Part shown: positions 1 through 7,240 of the stretch, in pieces
Position numbering within the stretch: the stretch's first letter is position 1
Layout of the letters: every line of letters starts with the position of its first letter
NCBI GenBank assembly: GCA_902479205.1
Contig: CABSNX010000039.1
Location: 1-12,011, forward strand
Source of the DNA: an uncultured Collinsella sp.
GTDB taxonomy: Bacteria > Actinomycetota > Coriobacteriia > Coriobacteriales > Coriobacteriaceae
Length of the DNA: 12,011 nucleotides
Reading direction: 5' to 3'
The notes under the pieces: model-generated
Databases searched by the model: none
What the model saw: only the letters and a program-made list of their open reading frames with translations
Told to the model about the DNA's origin: nothing
Made by a program: the position numbers and the translations under genes

Positions 1-776
1 TTAAGCGCGTGCTGGGCAACGTGAAGGCGCGTGGTATTTTGGGCGAGGTGCAGCTGGGTGCAATTCTGGCGGACATTCTTACACCCGACCAGTATCTGGA
101 AAACGTCGCCACCAAGCCCGGCGCCTCGGAGCGCGTTGAGTTTGCCGTCAAGCTGCCGGTAGACGAGGGCGATCCCGTGCTGCTGCCGATCGACTCCAAA
201 TTCCCGGGCGACGCGTACGAGCACCTGCTCGACGCGCAGGAGTCGGGTGATGCCGGGGCTGTGGCCACCGCGCGCAAGACACTCGACGCCATGGTGAAAC
301 GCGAGGCAAAGGACATCTGCGAAAAGTACCTGAGCGTGCCCGCGACCACCAACTTTGGCATCATGTTCGTGCCGTTTGAGGGCCTGTATGCCGAGGTCGT
401 CAGTCGCCCCGGGCTTATTGAGACCCTGGGCCGCGACTATCACGTCAACGTTGCTGGCCCCAGCACCATGGCGGCCATCCTCAACAGCCTGCAGATGAGC
501 TACCAGACGTTTAAATTGCAAAAACGCACCGATGACGTGCTGCGTGTGCTTTCTGCCGTCAAGGCCGAGCTGCCGCGCTATCAGGCGGCGCTGCGCCGCG
601 CCCAGCAGCAGATCGAGACCGCAGGTAAAACGGTCGAGGGCATCATCACCACGCGCACCAACGTTATGGAGCGCAAGCTCAAGGATATCGACGCGCTGGA
701 AGACGCGCGGGAGGCCGACGAGATTTTGGGCTTGGAGTCCGCAGGCTTGCTCGCAGACCAGGAAGACGAGAACTAG
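1..776 (+). CDS. rmuC: DNA recombination protein RmuC, C-terminal part (5' truncated)
   Basis: The reading frame is open from the left edge (first full codon at 3) to a TAG stop at 774-776, so the true start lies outside the window and about 258 residues are visible. Blocks typical of the RmuC family appear in order: NVKARGILGEVQLG near the left end, LPIDSKFP, the FGIMFVPFEGLYAEVV block, and GPSTMAAILNSLQMSYQTFK. A helical, charged C-terminal tail follows. RmuC proteins are usually 400-500 residues, with an N-terminal membrane anchor and coiled coil. Those parts are missing here only because of the window edge. The family has a nuclease-like fold and is linked genetically to limiting recombination at inverted repeats; its biochemical activity is not well established. 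A terminator follows the stop, so this is the last gene of its transcript. The first in-window start-like codon (GTG at 9) is internal, not a real start. Confidence 0.95.
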   Translation, partial: KRVLGNVKARGILGEVQLGAILADILTPDQYLENVATKPGASERVEFAVKLPVDEGDPVLLPIDSKFPGDAYEHLLDAQESGDAGAVATARKTLDAMVKREAKDICEKYLSVPATTNFGIMFVPFEGLYAEVVSRPGLIETLGRDYHVNVAGPSTMAAILNSLQMSYQTFKLQKRTDDVLRVLSAVKAELPRYQAALRRAQQQIETAGKTVEGIITTRTNVMERKLKDIDALEDAREADEILGLESAGLLADQEDEN

Positions 777-792
777 CTGCATCTGACGGCGG

Positions 793-824
793 AGCGCCTG
801 CGCAAGCACGGCGCGGGCGCTTTT
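793..824 (+). terminator. Rho-independent terminator after rmuC
   Basis: AGCGCCTGCGC (793-803) pairs with GCGCGGGCGCT (811-821). This gives an 11-bp GC-rich stem with one T-G wobble and a 7-base loop (AAGCACG), followed by TTTT. It lies 17 bases after the rmuC stop. The U tract is short, so efficiency is uncertain. Confidence 0.75.
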
Positions 825-838
825 CGCATCGTGCTTGC
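802..838 (+). other. Alternative hairpin overlapping the rmuC terminator
   Basis: GCAAGCACG (802-810) is perfectly complementary to CGTGCTTGC (830-838), giving 9 bp with a 19-base loop. The left arm contains the loop and two stem bases of the terminator at 793-824. The two structures would therefore compete or form a pseudoknot. Seen directly in sequence; any function is unproven. Confidence 0.4.
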
Positions 839-859
839 CTGAAGTGCGCTTCAATGTGC

Positions 860-865
860 AACAAT
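860..865 (+). promoter_or_regulatory. Possible -10 element (AACAAT) for the ABC transporter gene
   Basis: AACAAT lies 35 bases upstream of the chosen start codon and downstream of the rmuC terminator, where a promoter is expected. A TTGCCT at 835-840 could be a -35 box, but the 19-base spacer is longer than ideal. Weak support. Confidence 0.3.
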
Positions 866-888
866 GGCGTTTCGCCCTATCAGACGCG

Positions 889-894
889 AAAGGA
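889..894 (+). promoter_or_regulatory. Ribosome binding site deciding the ABC transporter start
   Basis: AAAGGA ends 5 bases before ATG 900. The upstream in-frame ATG at 864 has no comparable purine-rich site and overlaps the possible -10 element, so 900 is preferred. Confidence 0.7.
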
Positions 895-899
895 AGCCC

Positions 900-2702
900 A
901 TGTCTCAGAGAAGCACCAGTCCGCTCAAACGCTCCACCGTGCGCCGCACGCTACAGCGTTTTTGGGATGTCACGCGCACGCAGCCGCTGATCGTCTTTCT
1001 CTCGGTATTCTCGTCGGCGGGCTATATCTTTTTGCTCACGTTTGCCAACACCTACGTGATGGCCCTTATCGTCGACCGCGTCCAGGCCGGCCCCGTGGCG
1101 GGCGACCAGGTGTTTGAGATCTTTGGTCCCTACATTCTGGCGCTCGTGCTCGTTAACCTAGCGGGCCAGATCCTCTCCAAGCTGCAGGACTACACCGTCT
1201 ACAAGCTCGAGATTGCGGGTAACTACCACTTGGCGCGCCTGTGCTTCGACACGCTCTCCAATCAATCCATGACATTTCACACCAGCCGCTTTGGCGGATC
1301 GCTTGTGAGCCAAACGAGCCGTTTTATGAGCGGCTACACGGGTCTGGTGGACGTAACAGTGTATTCGTTCATTCCCACCATCACCTCGGTTGTCTGCACG
1401 GTAGCGGCACTCGCTCCGGTGGTGCCGACATTTACCGTGATCCTGGTGGGCATTATGGTCGTCTACATCGCGTTTGTCTGGCTTATGTACAAGCGCATCA
1501 TGCCGCTTTCGGCCGCGACGTCCGCCGCTCAGAACAAGCTGTCGGGCGTGCTGTCCGACGCGGTCACGAACATCCTGGCCGTCAAGACTTGCGGGCGCGA
1601 GGACTTTGAGCGCGACCTGTTCGATACCGCCGACCGCGCCGCGCGCGACGCCGAGACGGTTTCGATGCACGCCATGATGCAGCGCAACTTTACGACCTCG
1701 GGCCTTATCGTCATTACCATGGCCGTGGTGAGCGTGTTCGTCGCGGGCGGCAACGCGTGGTTTGGCATCTCTGCCGGCGCGCTCGTCATGATCTTTACCT
1801 ATACGTACAACCTCACCATGCGTCTGAACTACGTAAGCTCCATGATGCAGCGCATTAACCGCGCACTGGGCGATGCGGCCGAAATGACGCGCGTACTGGA
1901 CGAGCCGCGTCTGGTGGCAGACGACGAGAACGCCCCCGAGCTCAAGGTGGGCGAGGGCGCGATTGATTTTGAGCACTTGAGCTTTGCATACCGTGACGCC
2001 GCGGCGGGCGAGAGCGTGTTCGACGACCTGACGCTCCATGTGGCGGCGGGCCAGCGCGTGGGCCTGGTAGGCAAATCGGGCTCGGGCAAGACGACGCTCA
2101 CCAAGTTGTTGCTGCGCCTGGACGACGTACAGGGCGGCCGCGTGCTCGTGGACGGCCAAGACGTCTCGCGCTGCACGCAGCAGAGCCTGCGCCGCCAGGT
2201 TGCCTACGTGCCGCAGGAGGCGCTGCTGTTCCATCGCTCCATTCGCGAGAATATCGTCTACGGACGCCCCGACGCCACCGACGAGCAGATCCGCGAGGCT
2301 GCGCGCCTGGCCAACGCGACTGAGTTTATCGACCGCCTGCCCCGTGGCTTTGACACCATGGTGGGCGAGCGCGGCGTCAAGCTTTCGGGCGGCCAGCGTC
2401 AGCGCGTGACTATCGCCCGTGCCATCCTAACCGACGCGCCGATTCTAGTGCTCGACGAGGCGACCTCGGCCCTCGACAGCGAGTCCGAGGCGTTGGTGCA
2501 GGAGGCGCTCGAGAATCTGATGCGCGGCCGCACCTCCATTGTGGTGGCACATCGCCTGTCCACCGTGGCGGCGCTCGACCGCATCGTGGTGCTGGCGGAC
2601 GGCGAGATTGTCGAGGACGGTACGCATGCGCAGCTTGTCGAGGCGGGCGGCGAGTACGCAAGCCTGTGGGGCCGCCAGACCGGCGCATTTTTGGAGGCGT
2701 AA
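900..2702 (+). CDS. ABC exporter half-transporter (fused membrane and ATPase domains)
   Basis: A 600-residue protein from ATG 900, the usual length for a single-chain type IV ABC exporter that works as a homodimer in the inner membrane. Residues about 30-320 form the six-helix transmembrane domain, with hydrophobic runs near 31-58, 75-90, 150-200 and 260-300. The ATPase domain follows. Visible motifs are Walker A GKSGSGKT (391-398), the Q-loop in YVPQEALL (Gln439), the ABC signature LSGGQ (495-499), Walker B ILVLDEATS with Asp519 and catalytic Glu520, and the H-loop VAHRLST (His551). All key residues are intact, so an active ATPase is expected. The substrate cannot be read from sequence; lipids, peptides and drugs are all transported by this group. 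No partner half-transporter is adjacent, which favours a homodimer. ATG 864 would add 12 residues but has a poorer ribosome site. The stop is TAA at 2700-2702. Confidence 0.95.
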   Translation: MSQRSTSPLKRSTVRRTLQRFWDVTRTQPLIVFLSVFSSAGYIFLLTFANTYVMALIVDRVQAGPVAGDQVFEIFGPYILALVLVNLAGQILSKLQDYTVYKLEIAGNYHLARLCFDTLSNQSMTFHTSRFGGSLVSQTSRFMSGYTGLVDVTVYSFIPTITSVVCTVAALAPVVPTFTVILVGIMVVYIAFVWLMYKRIMPLSAATSAAQNKLSGVLSDAVTNILAVKTCGREDFERDLFDTADRAARDAETVSMHAMMQRNFTTSGLIVITMAVVSVFVAGGNAWFGISAGALVMIFTYTYNLTMRLNYVSSMMQRINRALGDAAEMTRVLDEPRLVADDENAPELKVGEGAIDFEHLSFAYRDAAAGESVFDDLTLHVAAGQRVGLVGKSGSGKTTLTKLLLRLDDVQGGRVLVDGQDVSRCTQQSLRRQVAYVPQEALLFHRSIRENIVYGRPDATDEQIREAARLANATEFIDRLPRGFDTMVGERGVKLSGGQRQRVTIARAILTDAPILVLDEATSALDSESEALVQEALENLMRGRTSIVVAHRLSTVAALDRIVVLADGEIVEDGTHAQLVEAGGEYASLWGRQTGAFLEA

Positions 2703-2717
2703 AGACCCCATACGTGG

Positions 2718-2723
2718 GACAAT
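2718..2723 (+). promoter_or_regulatory. Possible -10 element (GACAAT) for nth
   Basis: GACAAT lies 15 bases after the ABC transporter stop and 42 bases before the nth start, similar in sequence and placement to the elements at 860 and 8097. No good -35 box is visible at 16-18 bases. Weak support. Confidence 0.25.
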
Positions 2724-2754
2724 CGTGCCCATAGGTTTGTTATGCCGCTGAGCC

Positions 2755-2760
2755 GAGGAG
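2755..2760 (+). promoter_or_regulatory. Ribosome binding site deciding the nth start
   Basis: GAGGAG ends 5 bases before ATG 2766. The in-frame ATG at 2742 would place this site inside the coding region and has no comparable site of its own. Confidence 0.8.
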
Positions 2761-2765
2761 TCGTT

Positions 2766-3431
2766 ATGCCACGCGAGACCAATGCCGCCAAACGCGAGCG
2801 CGCCGTTGAGGTGTGCGAGCGCCTCAACCGTCGCTATGGCCCGGTTGAGTGTTTTTTGGATCACGAGAATCCCTTTAGGCTGCTCATCGCGGTACTGCTC
2901 TCGGCGCAGACGACCGACGCGCAGGTCAACAAAGTGACGCCGAAGCTGTTTTCCCAGTGGCCCACGCCCGAGGCCATGGCGGGGGCGAGCGTGGCCGATG
3001 TGGCCGATACCATTAAGTCGCTCGGCTTTTATAAGAGCAAGGCCAAGCACGCCGTGGAGGCCGCGCAAATGATCGTTGCCGATTACGGTGGCGAGGTGCC
3101 GGCCGACATGAAGGAGCTCGTCAAGCTGCCGGGTGTTGGCCGCAAAACGGCGAACATCGTGCTCAACGTGGGGTTTGGCATTGTCGAGGGCATCGCGGTC
3201 GATACGCACGTCAACCGCATCGCGCACCGCCTGATGCTGAGCCCCAAGACGCATGCCAAGGAGCCGCTCAAGACCGAGCAAGATCTGCTCAAGATTTTGC
3301 CGCACGAGTATTGGGAGTCGGTCAACCACCAGTGGATCACCTTTGGCCGCGAGATCTGCGACGCCCGCAAACCTAAGTGCGACGAGTGCCCGCTGGCAGA
3401 CCTTTGCCCCAGCGTGCGCGTTTTGGGGTAG
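2766..3431 (+). CDS. nth: Endonuclease III (base-excision repair DNA glycosylase/AP lyase)
   Basis: A 221-residue protein from ATG 2766, close to the 211 residues of the E. coli enzyme. Endonuclease III removes oxidised pyrimidines from DNA and cleaves the resulting abasic site. The helix-hairpin-helix LPGVGRKTANIVL (121-133) carries the catalytic lysine (Lys127), and IAVDTHVNR carries the catalytic aspartate (Asp146). The C-terminal 4Fe-4S motif is complete, with Cys198, Cys205, Cys208 and Cys214 in C-X6-C-X2-C-X5-C spacing. The lysine plus aspartate pair marks a bifunctional glycosylase/lyase; MutY, a relative, lacks the lysine and has an extra C-terminal domain. The gene starts 63 bases after the ABC transporter stop with its own strong ribosome site. 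The next gene, mfd, is also a repair factor. A start at 2742 would add eight residues and is less likely. Confidence 0.97.
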   Translation: MPRETNAAKRERAVEVCERLNRRYGPVECFLDHENPFRLLIAVLLSAQTTDAQVNKVTPKLFSQWPTPEAMAGASVADVADTIKSLGFYKSKAKHAVEAAQMIVADYGGEVPADMKELVKLPGVGRKTANIVLNVGFGIVEGIAVDTHVNRIAHRLMLSPKTHAKEPLKTEQDLLKILPHEYWESVNHQWITFGREICDARKPKCDECPLADLCPSVRVLG

Positions 3432-3467
3432 CTGTTCGGCGCGCGCTGGCGTGCCCACCTCATGCGC

Positions 3468-3473
3468 TACCAT
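3468..3473 (+). promoter_or_regulatory. Possible -10 element (TACCAT) upstream of mfd
   Basis: TACCAT lies 36 bases after the nth stop and 78 bases before the mfd ribosome site region ends, with GACAAT close behind at 3474-3479 as an alternative. No convincing -35 is seen. If used, the terminator-like hairpin at 3499-3526 would lie within the mfd leader RNA. Confidence 0.25.
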
Positions 3474-3498
3474 GACAATCAAGACTTTTGACGTACGA

Positions 3499-3526
3499 CC
3501 CGCCGAGCTTGCCTCGGCGGGCTTTT
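3499..3526 (+). terminator. Rho-independent terminator between nth and mfd, possibly in the mfd leader
   Basis: CCCGCCGAG (3499-3507) and CTCGGCGGG (3513-3521) form a perfect 9-bp stem with a CTTGC loop, followed by C and TTTT. It ends nth transcription. Only 25 bases separate it from the mfd start codon, too few for a promoter plus leader. mfd is therefore probably reached by read-through, or this acts as an attenuator. Confidence 0.85.
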
Positions 3527-3540
3527 GGCGTTGCAATGCC

Positions 3541-3546
3541 GGAGGA
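3541..3546 (+). promoter_or_regulatory. Ribosome binding site deciding the mfd start
   Basis: GGAGGA ends 5 bases before ATG 3552. The in-frame ATG at 3525 overlaps the T tract of the terminator and would bury this site inside the gene. Confidence 0.85.
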
Positions 3547-3551
3547 ACAGC

Positions 3552-6500
3552 ATGCTCATTCACCGTATAGCCGCGCAGCTCTACACTGCCGAGGCCTTGC
3601 AGACCGTCGAGGCAGGACTCGATGCTGGCGAGGACGTGACGCTGGCTGTGTCGCAGTCGGGCCGCACGCTTATGGCGGCAGCCCAGTTTGCGCGCCGTCC
3701 GCGCCCCACGGTCTACATTGTGAGCGGCGAGGACGCGGCCGATCGCGCCGCGCGCAGCCTTGCCGCTTATGTGGGCCTGGCACACGTGTGCCGTTTTCCC
3801 GAGCGTAAGGACTACCCTTGGCGCGAACAGGCGCCCGACGACGCCGTGGTGGCCCAGCGCTGCGAGGCGCTCGGGCGCATCGTGCGCGGGGACAACTGCA
3901 TCATGGTCGCCTCGGCTCGCGCGCTGCTGCGCTGCGTGCCGCCGGTCGAGAGTCGCTATTGGGAGTCCACCACTTTTGTGGTGGGCGAGGAGATTCCTTT
4001 TGACGAGGTGCCGCAGCGCCTGGTGGGCATGGGCTACACCAATGCAAGTGCCGCCGATGCGCCCGGCCTGTTCCGCGTGCACGGCGACACCGTCGAGGTA
4101 TTCCCCGCGCAGGAGAAGGCGCCCGTGCGCATCGAGTTCTTCGGCGACGAGATCGACCGCATCCGCCGCATGGTGAGCTCCACGGGCCAAACCATCGGCA
4201 ATGAGGACAGCATCGAGATCTTCCCGTGTCGCGAGTTGGCATTGACCGACGAAGCTGTTCACAACATGCACGTGGCGCTCTATCGCGCTAGCCAGGACGA
4301 TAGCAAGCTGGCGGCGCTGCTCGAGATGGTGGATGCGCGCATCGTCACGCCCGAGCTCGACCGCTTTTTGCCGGTGATGTACGGCCAGACCGTAAGCCCG
4401 TTGGCACACGTGAGCGGCAAGGCACTCGTGGTCCTGTCCGAGCCGCGCTCGCTGTTCGACGACTGCCTGCGTGCCTACGAGGATATCGAGGCCCGTGCCG
4501 GCGAGGCGGGGATTGACCGTCTAGACGGCTTGTACGTGCGCGCCCAACAGCTCGATTTTGGTGCCCAGCAGCGCCTGAACTATGTGAGCCTCATCCGCGC
4601 CGGCGGTGCGGTGACGGCCGAGCTCAAGATTGAGCAGCCGGCCATTGCGGGCTCGGACAACCGCTTTATGACGCGCATTCAGGAAGTCGTGGGCAAGCGC
4701 TACGCCTGCGTGTTTGCCATTCCCGACCGCGGTGCGCGCGAGTCGATGGAGCTCACCTTTGGCGACGAGGGCATTACCTTTGAGGAGTCGCTGACGGCAG
4801 CGCCCGAAAACGCCGGCGTTATCGGCGAGCGCGTGCGCGTGGCGGCGGCGGACTCTGCCGACCGTGCCGCACGCCAGGAGGCCCATGCTTCCATTCGCGA
4901 GCGCCGCGTCGACGCGCTTAACGTTCGCTCGCTCGAGGCGGGTGCCGCCCAGGCTGCCGCCGGTGCCGCCGTGCCCACTATCTCGCGCGGACGCGTGACC
5001 TTTGTCGATGCCGCTCTGCCGCAGGGCGTGGTGGTGCCCGATGCCAACCTGGCCGTGTTCTCGATCGCCGACCTCAACGCCCGCATGGACGCCAACCGCG
5101 CGCGCAGCCGCCGCAAGGTGGACATTACGCAGATCACGTTCCCGTTTAAGCCGGGCGACTACGTGGTGCACGCCACTCACGGCATCGCACTCTTTAGCGA
5201 GATCGCGCGCCAGGAAGTGGGCGGCAAGGAGCGCGACTACTTTTTGCTGGAATATGCCGACGGCGACAAGCTCTACGTGCCGCTCGAGCAGGTCGACCGC
5301 ATCACACGCTATGTTGGCCCCGACGGCGATAAGCCGCGCCTGACCAGGCTCAACACCGCCGACTGGACGCGTGCCACGAACAAGGCGCGCAAGAACGCCA
5401 AAAAGCTGGCGTTTGACCTGGTCGACCTGTATACGCGCCGCTCGTCGATTACCGGTATCGCCTGCCCGCCCGACACGCCCGAGCAGATTGAGATGGAGGA
5501 GAGCTTTCCTTACGACGAGACACGCGACCAGCTGGAGGCCATCGCCGACATTAAGGCCGATATGGAGGCGCCCAAGCCCATGGACCGCCTGCTGTGCGGC
5601 GACGTGGGCTTTGGCAAGACCGAGGTCGCCCTGCGCGCGGCGTTTAAGTGCGTGGACTCCGGCCGCCAGGTCATGGTGCTCTGCCCCACGACCATTCTGG
5701 CTCAGCAGCACTACGAGACGTTCTTTGAGCGCTTTGCCCCGTTTGGCCTCGAGGTCGAGGTGCTCAGCCGTTTTCGCACGCCGGCGCAGCAAAAGCGTGC
5801 GCTCAAGGCGTTTGCCGAGGGCACAATCGACGTGCTCATCGGCACGCATCGTCTGCTTTCGGCCGATGTGAACCCCAAGAACCTGGGCCTGGTGATCATC
5901 GACGAGGAACAGCGCTTTGGCGTGCAGCACAAGGAACAGCTCAAGAACCTGCGCGAGCAGATTGACGTGCTCACGCTTTCGGCAACGCCGATTCCGCGAA
6001 CCATGCAGATGGCCACGAGCGGCGTGCGCGACATGAGCCTGATCACCACGCCGCCGACCGGGCGTCGCCCCGTGATCGTGCACGTGGGGGAGTACGACCC
6101 CGATGTGGTGAGCGCGGCGATTCGCCTGGAGGTGGGCCGCGGCGGTCAGGTGTACTACGTGTCCAACCGCGTCAAGACCATCGATGACGCCGTGGCGCGC
6201 GTGCACGAGGCCGCGCCCGAGGCGCGCGTGGGCGTGGCGCACGGCAAGATGAGCCCGCGCGAGGTCGAGGACGTGATGATTGAGTTCGCGACCAAGAAGA
6301 TTGACGTGCTCATCGCCACGACCATCGTGGAGAGCGGCATCGACAACGCAACGGCCAACACGCTGATCATCGAGGATTCGCAGCGCCTGGGTCTGGCGCA
6401 GCTCTACCAGCTCAAGGGCCGTGTGGGCCGCTCTGCCACGCAGGCCTACGCGTACTTTATGTTCCCGGGCGAGCTGCCGCTCACCGAGGAGGCGACGGCG

Positions 6501-7184
6501 CGCCTGACCGCACTTTCCGAGTTCCAGGACCTGGGCAGCGGCATGCGCATCGCCATGCGCGACCTGGAGATTCGCGGCGCCGGCTCGCTTATGGGAGCCG
6601 AGCAGCACGGCAACCTGTCGAGCGTGGGCTTTGACCTGTTTACGCAGATGCTGGGCCAGGCAGTGGCCGAGGCGCGCGGCGATGACGATGCCGGCGTGGA
6701 GGCGGCGAGCGTGGGCATTAACCTGCCGGCCGATTACTTCTTGTCCGAGGAGTACCTACCGGCGGTGGATCAGCGCGTGCTCGTGTACCGTAAGCTCGCA
6801 GCAGCCGAGGACCTGGAGAGCATCGACGAGGTGCAGGAAGAGACCGAGGCCGCGCATGGCGAGCTGCCGTTGGCGGGACTCAACCTGTTCAATCGCGCGC
6901 GCATCCGCATTCGCGGCGAGCGTCTGGGGCTCGAGAGCGTCACGCTCAGCGGCGGCCGCATCACCTTTTTGGGCGTCGACGTGCCCAAGAAGGTGGCCTT
7001 TGAACTAAAGACCCGCTATGGCGCGGTGAACTTCCCCAAGAGCCGCAAACTGTCGGTGCCCTACAAGGCGGGCGCCGGCGCGGGCAGCGGCCTGGGTCGC
7101 GGTCTCGACGCCAACGACGGTACCGGCCCCGTGGCCGCGGCACTCATGCTGTTGCAGCAGTTGGGTGCGAGCGACGACGACTAA
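3552..7184 (+). CDS. mfd: Transcription-repair coupling factor Mfd
   Basis: A 1210-residue protein, close to the 1150-1200 residues usual for Mfd. It removes RNA polymerase stalled at DNA damage, using ATP-driven translocation, and recruits UvrA for nucleotide excision repair. The N-terminal part (about 1-350) resembles the UvrB-like damage-recognition domains. A CarD-like RNA polymerase interaction domain begins near FKPGDYVVHATHG (from 532) and runs to about 590. The RecG-like helicase has Walker A GDVGFGKT (683-690, Lys689), Walker B DEEQ (784-787), motif III TLSATPIPRT (808-817) and motif VI GRVGRS (956-961). The C-terminal TRCF domain starts near LPADYFLSEEYLP (about 1058). The tail is glycine/alanine-rich and probably disordered. 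All helicase motifs are intact. The upstream terminator sits just before the ribosome site. The next gene starts 56 bases after the TAA stop with no strong terminator between, so co-transcription is possible. Confidence 0.98.
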   Translation: MLIHRIAAQLYTAEALQTVEAGLDAGEDVTLAVSQSGRTLMAAAQFARRPRPTVYIVSGEDAADRAARSLAAYVGLAHVCRFPERKDYPWREQAPDDAVVAQRCEALGRIVRGDNCIMVASARALLRCVPPVESRYWESTTFVVGEEIPFDEVPQRLVGMGYTNASAADAPGLFRVHGDTVEVFPAQEKAPVRIEFFGDEIDRIRRMVSSTGQTIGNEDSIEIFPCRELALTDEAVHNMHVALYRASQDDSKLAALLEMVDARIVTPELDRFLPVMYGQTVSPLAHVSGKALVVLSEPRSLFDDCLRAYEDIEARAGEAGIDRLDGLYVRAQQLDFGAQQRLNYVSLIRAGGAVTAELKIEQPAIAGSDNRFMTRIQEVVGKRYACVFAIPDRGARESMELTFGDEGITFEESLTAAPENAGVIGERVRVAAADSADRAARQEAHASIRERRVDALNVRSLEAGAAQAAAGAAVPTISRGRVTFVDAALPQGVVVPDANLAVFSIADLNARMDANRARSRRKVDITQITFPFKPGDYVVHATHGIALFSEIARQEVGGKERDYFLLEYADGDKLYVPLEQVDRITRYVGPDGDKPRLTRLNTADWTRATNKARKNAKKLAFDLVDLYTRRSSITGIACPPDTPEQIEMEESFPYDETRDQLEAIADIKADMEAPKPMDRLLCGDVGFGKTEVALRAAFKCVDSGRQVMVLCPTTILAQQHYETFFERFAPFGLEVEVLSRFRTPAQQKRALKAFAEGTIDVLIGTHRLLSADVNPKNLGLVIIDEEQRFGVQHKEQLKNLREQIDVLTLSATPIPRTMQMATSGVRDMSLITTPPTGRRPVIVHVGEYDPDVVSAAIRLEVGRGGQVYYVSNRVKTIDDAVARVHEAAPEARVGVAHGKMSPREVEDVMIEFATKKIDVLIATTIVESGIDNATANTLIIEDSQRLGLAQLYQLKGRVGRSATQAYAYFMFPGELPLTEEATARLTALSEFQDLGSGMRIAMRDLEIRGAGSLMGAEQHGNLSSVGFDLFTQMLGQAVAEARGDDDAGVEAASVGINLPADYFLSEEYLPAVDQRVLVYRKLAAAEDLESIDEVQEETEAAHGELPLAGLNLFNRARIRIRGERLGLESVTLSGGRITFLGVDVPKKVAFELKTRYGAVNFPKSRKLSVPYKAGAGAGSGLGRGLDANDGTGPVAAALMLLQQLGASDDD

Positions 7185-7240
7185 CGGGTCGACGCTGCAA
7201 ACGCCCCATTTGGGCACTCTGGTTCCATCGAAAGGAAAGC

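Noticed and set aside
2706..2731. CCCA-TGGG-CCCA alternative pairings between the transporter and nth
   Set aside because: Four-base stems occur often by chance in GC-rich sequence, and no T tract or conserved riboswitch feature is present.
2445..4409. Long antisense open frame of 654 codons opposite the transporter, nth and mfd
   Set aside because: It spans three well-supported genes on the other strand, has no family motifs and no ribosome site, and is expected from GC-rich codon structure.
4521..6608. Long antisense open frame of 695 codons opposite mfd
   Set aside because: It is the reverse-complement shadow of a GC-rich coding frame. Its His/Arg/Leu-rich composition without domains is typical of such artefacts.
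7203..7222. GCCC/GGGC mini-hairpin between mfd and the phosphatase gene
   Set aside because: The stem is only 4 bp with no T tract, too weak to call a terminator.
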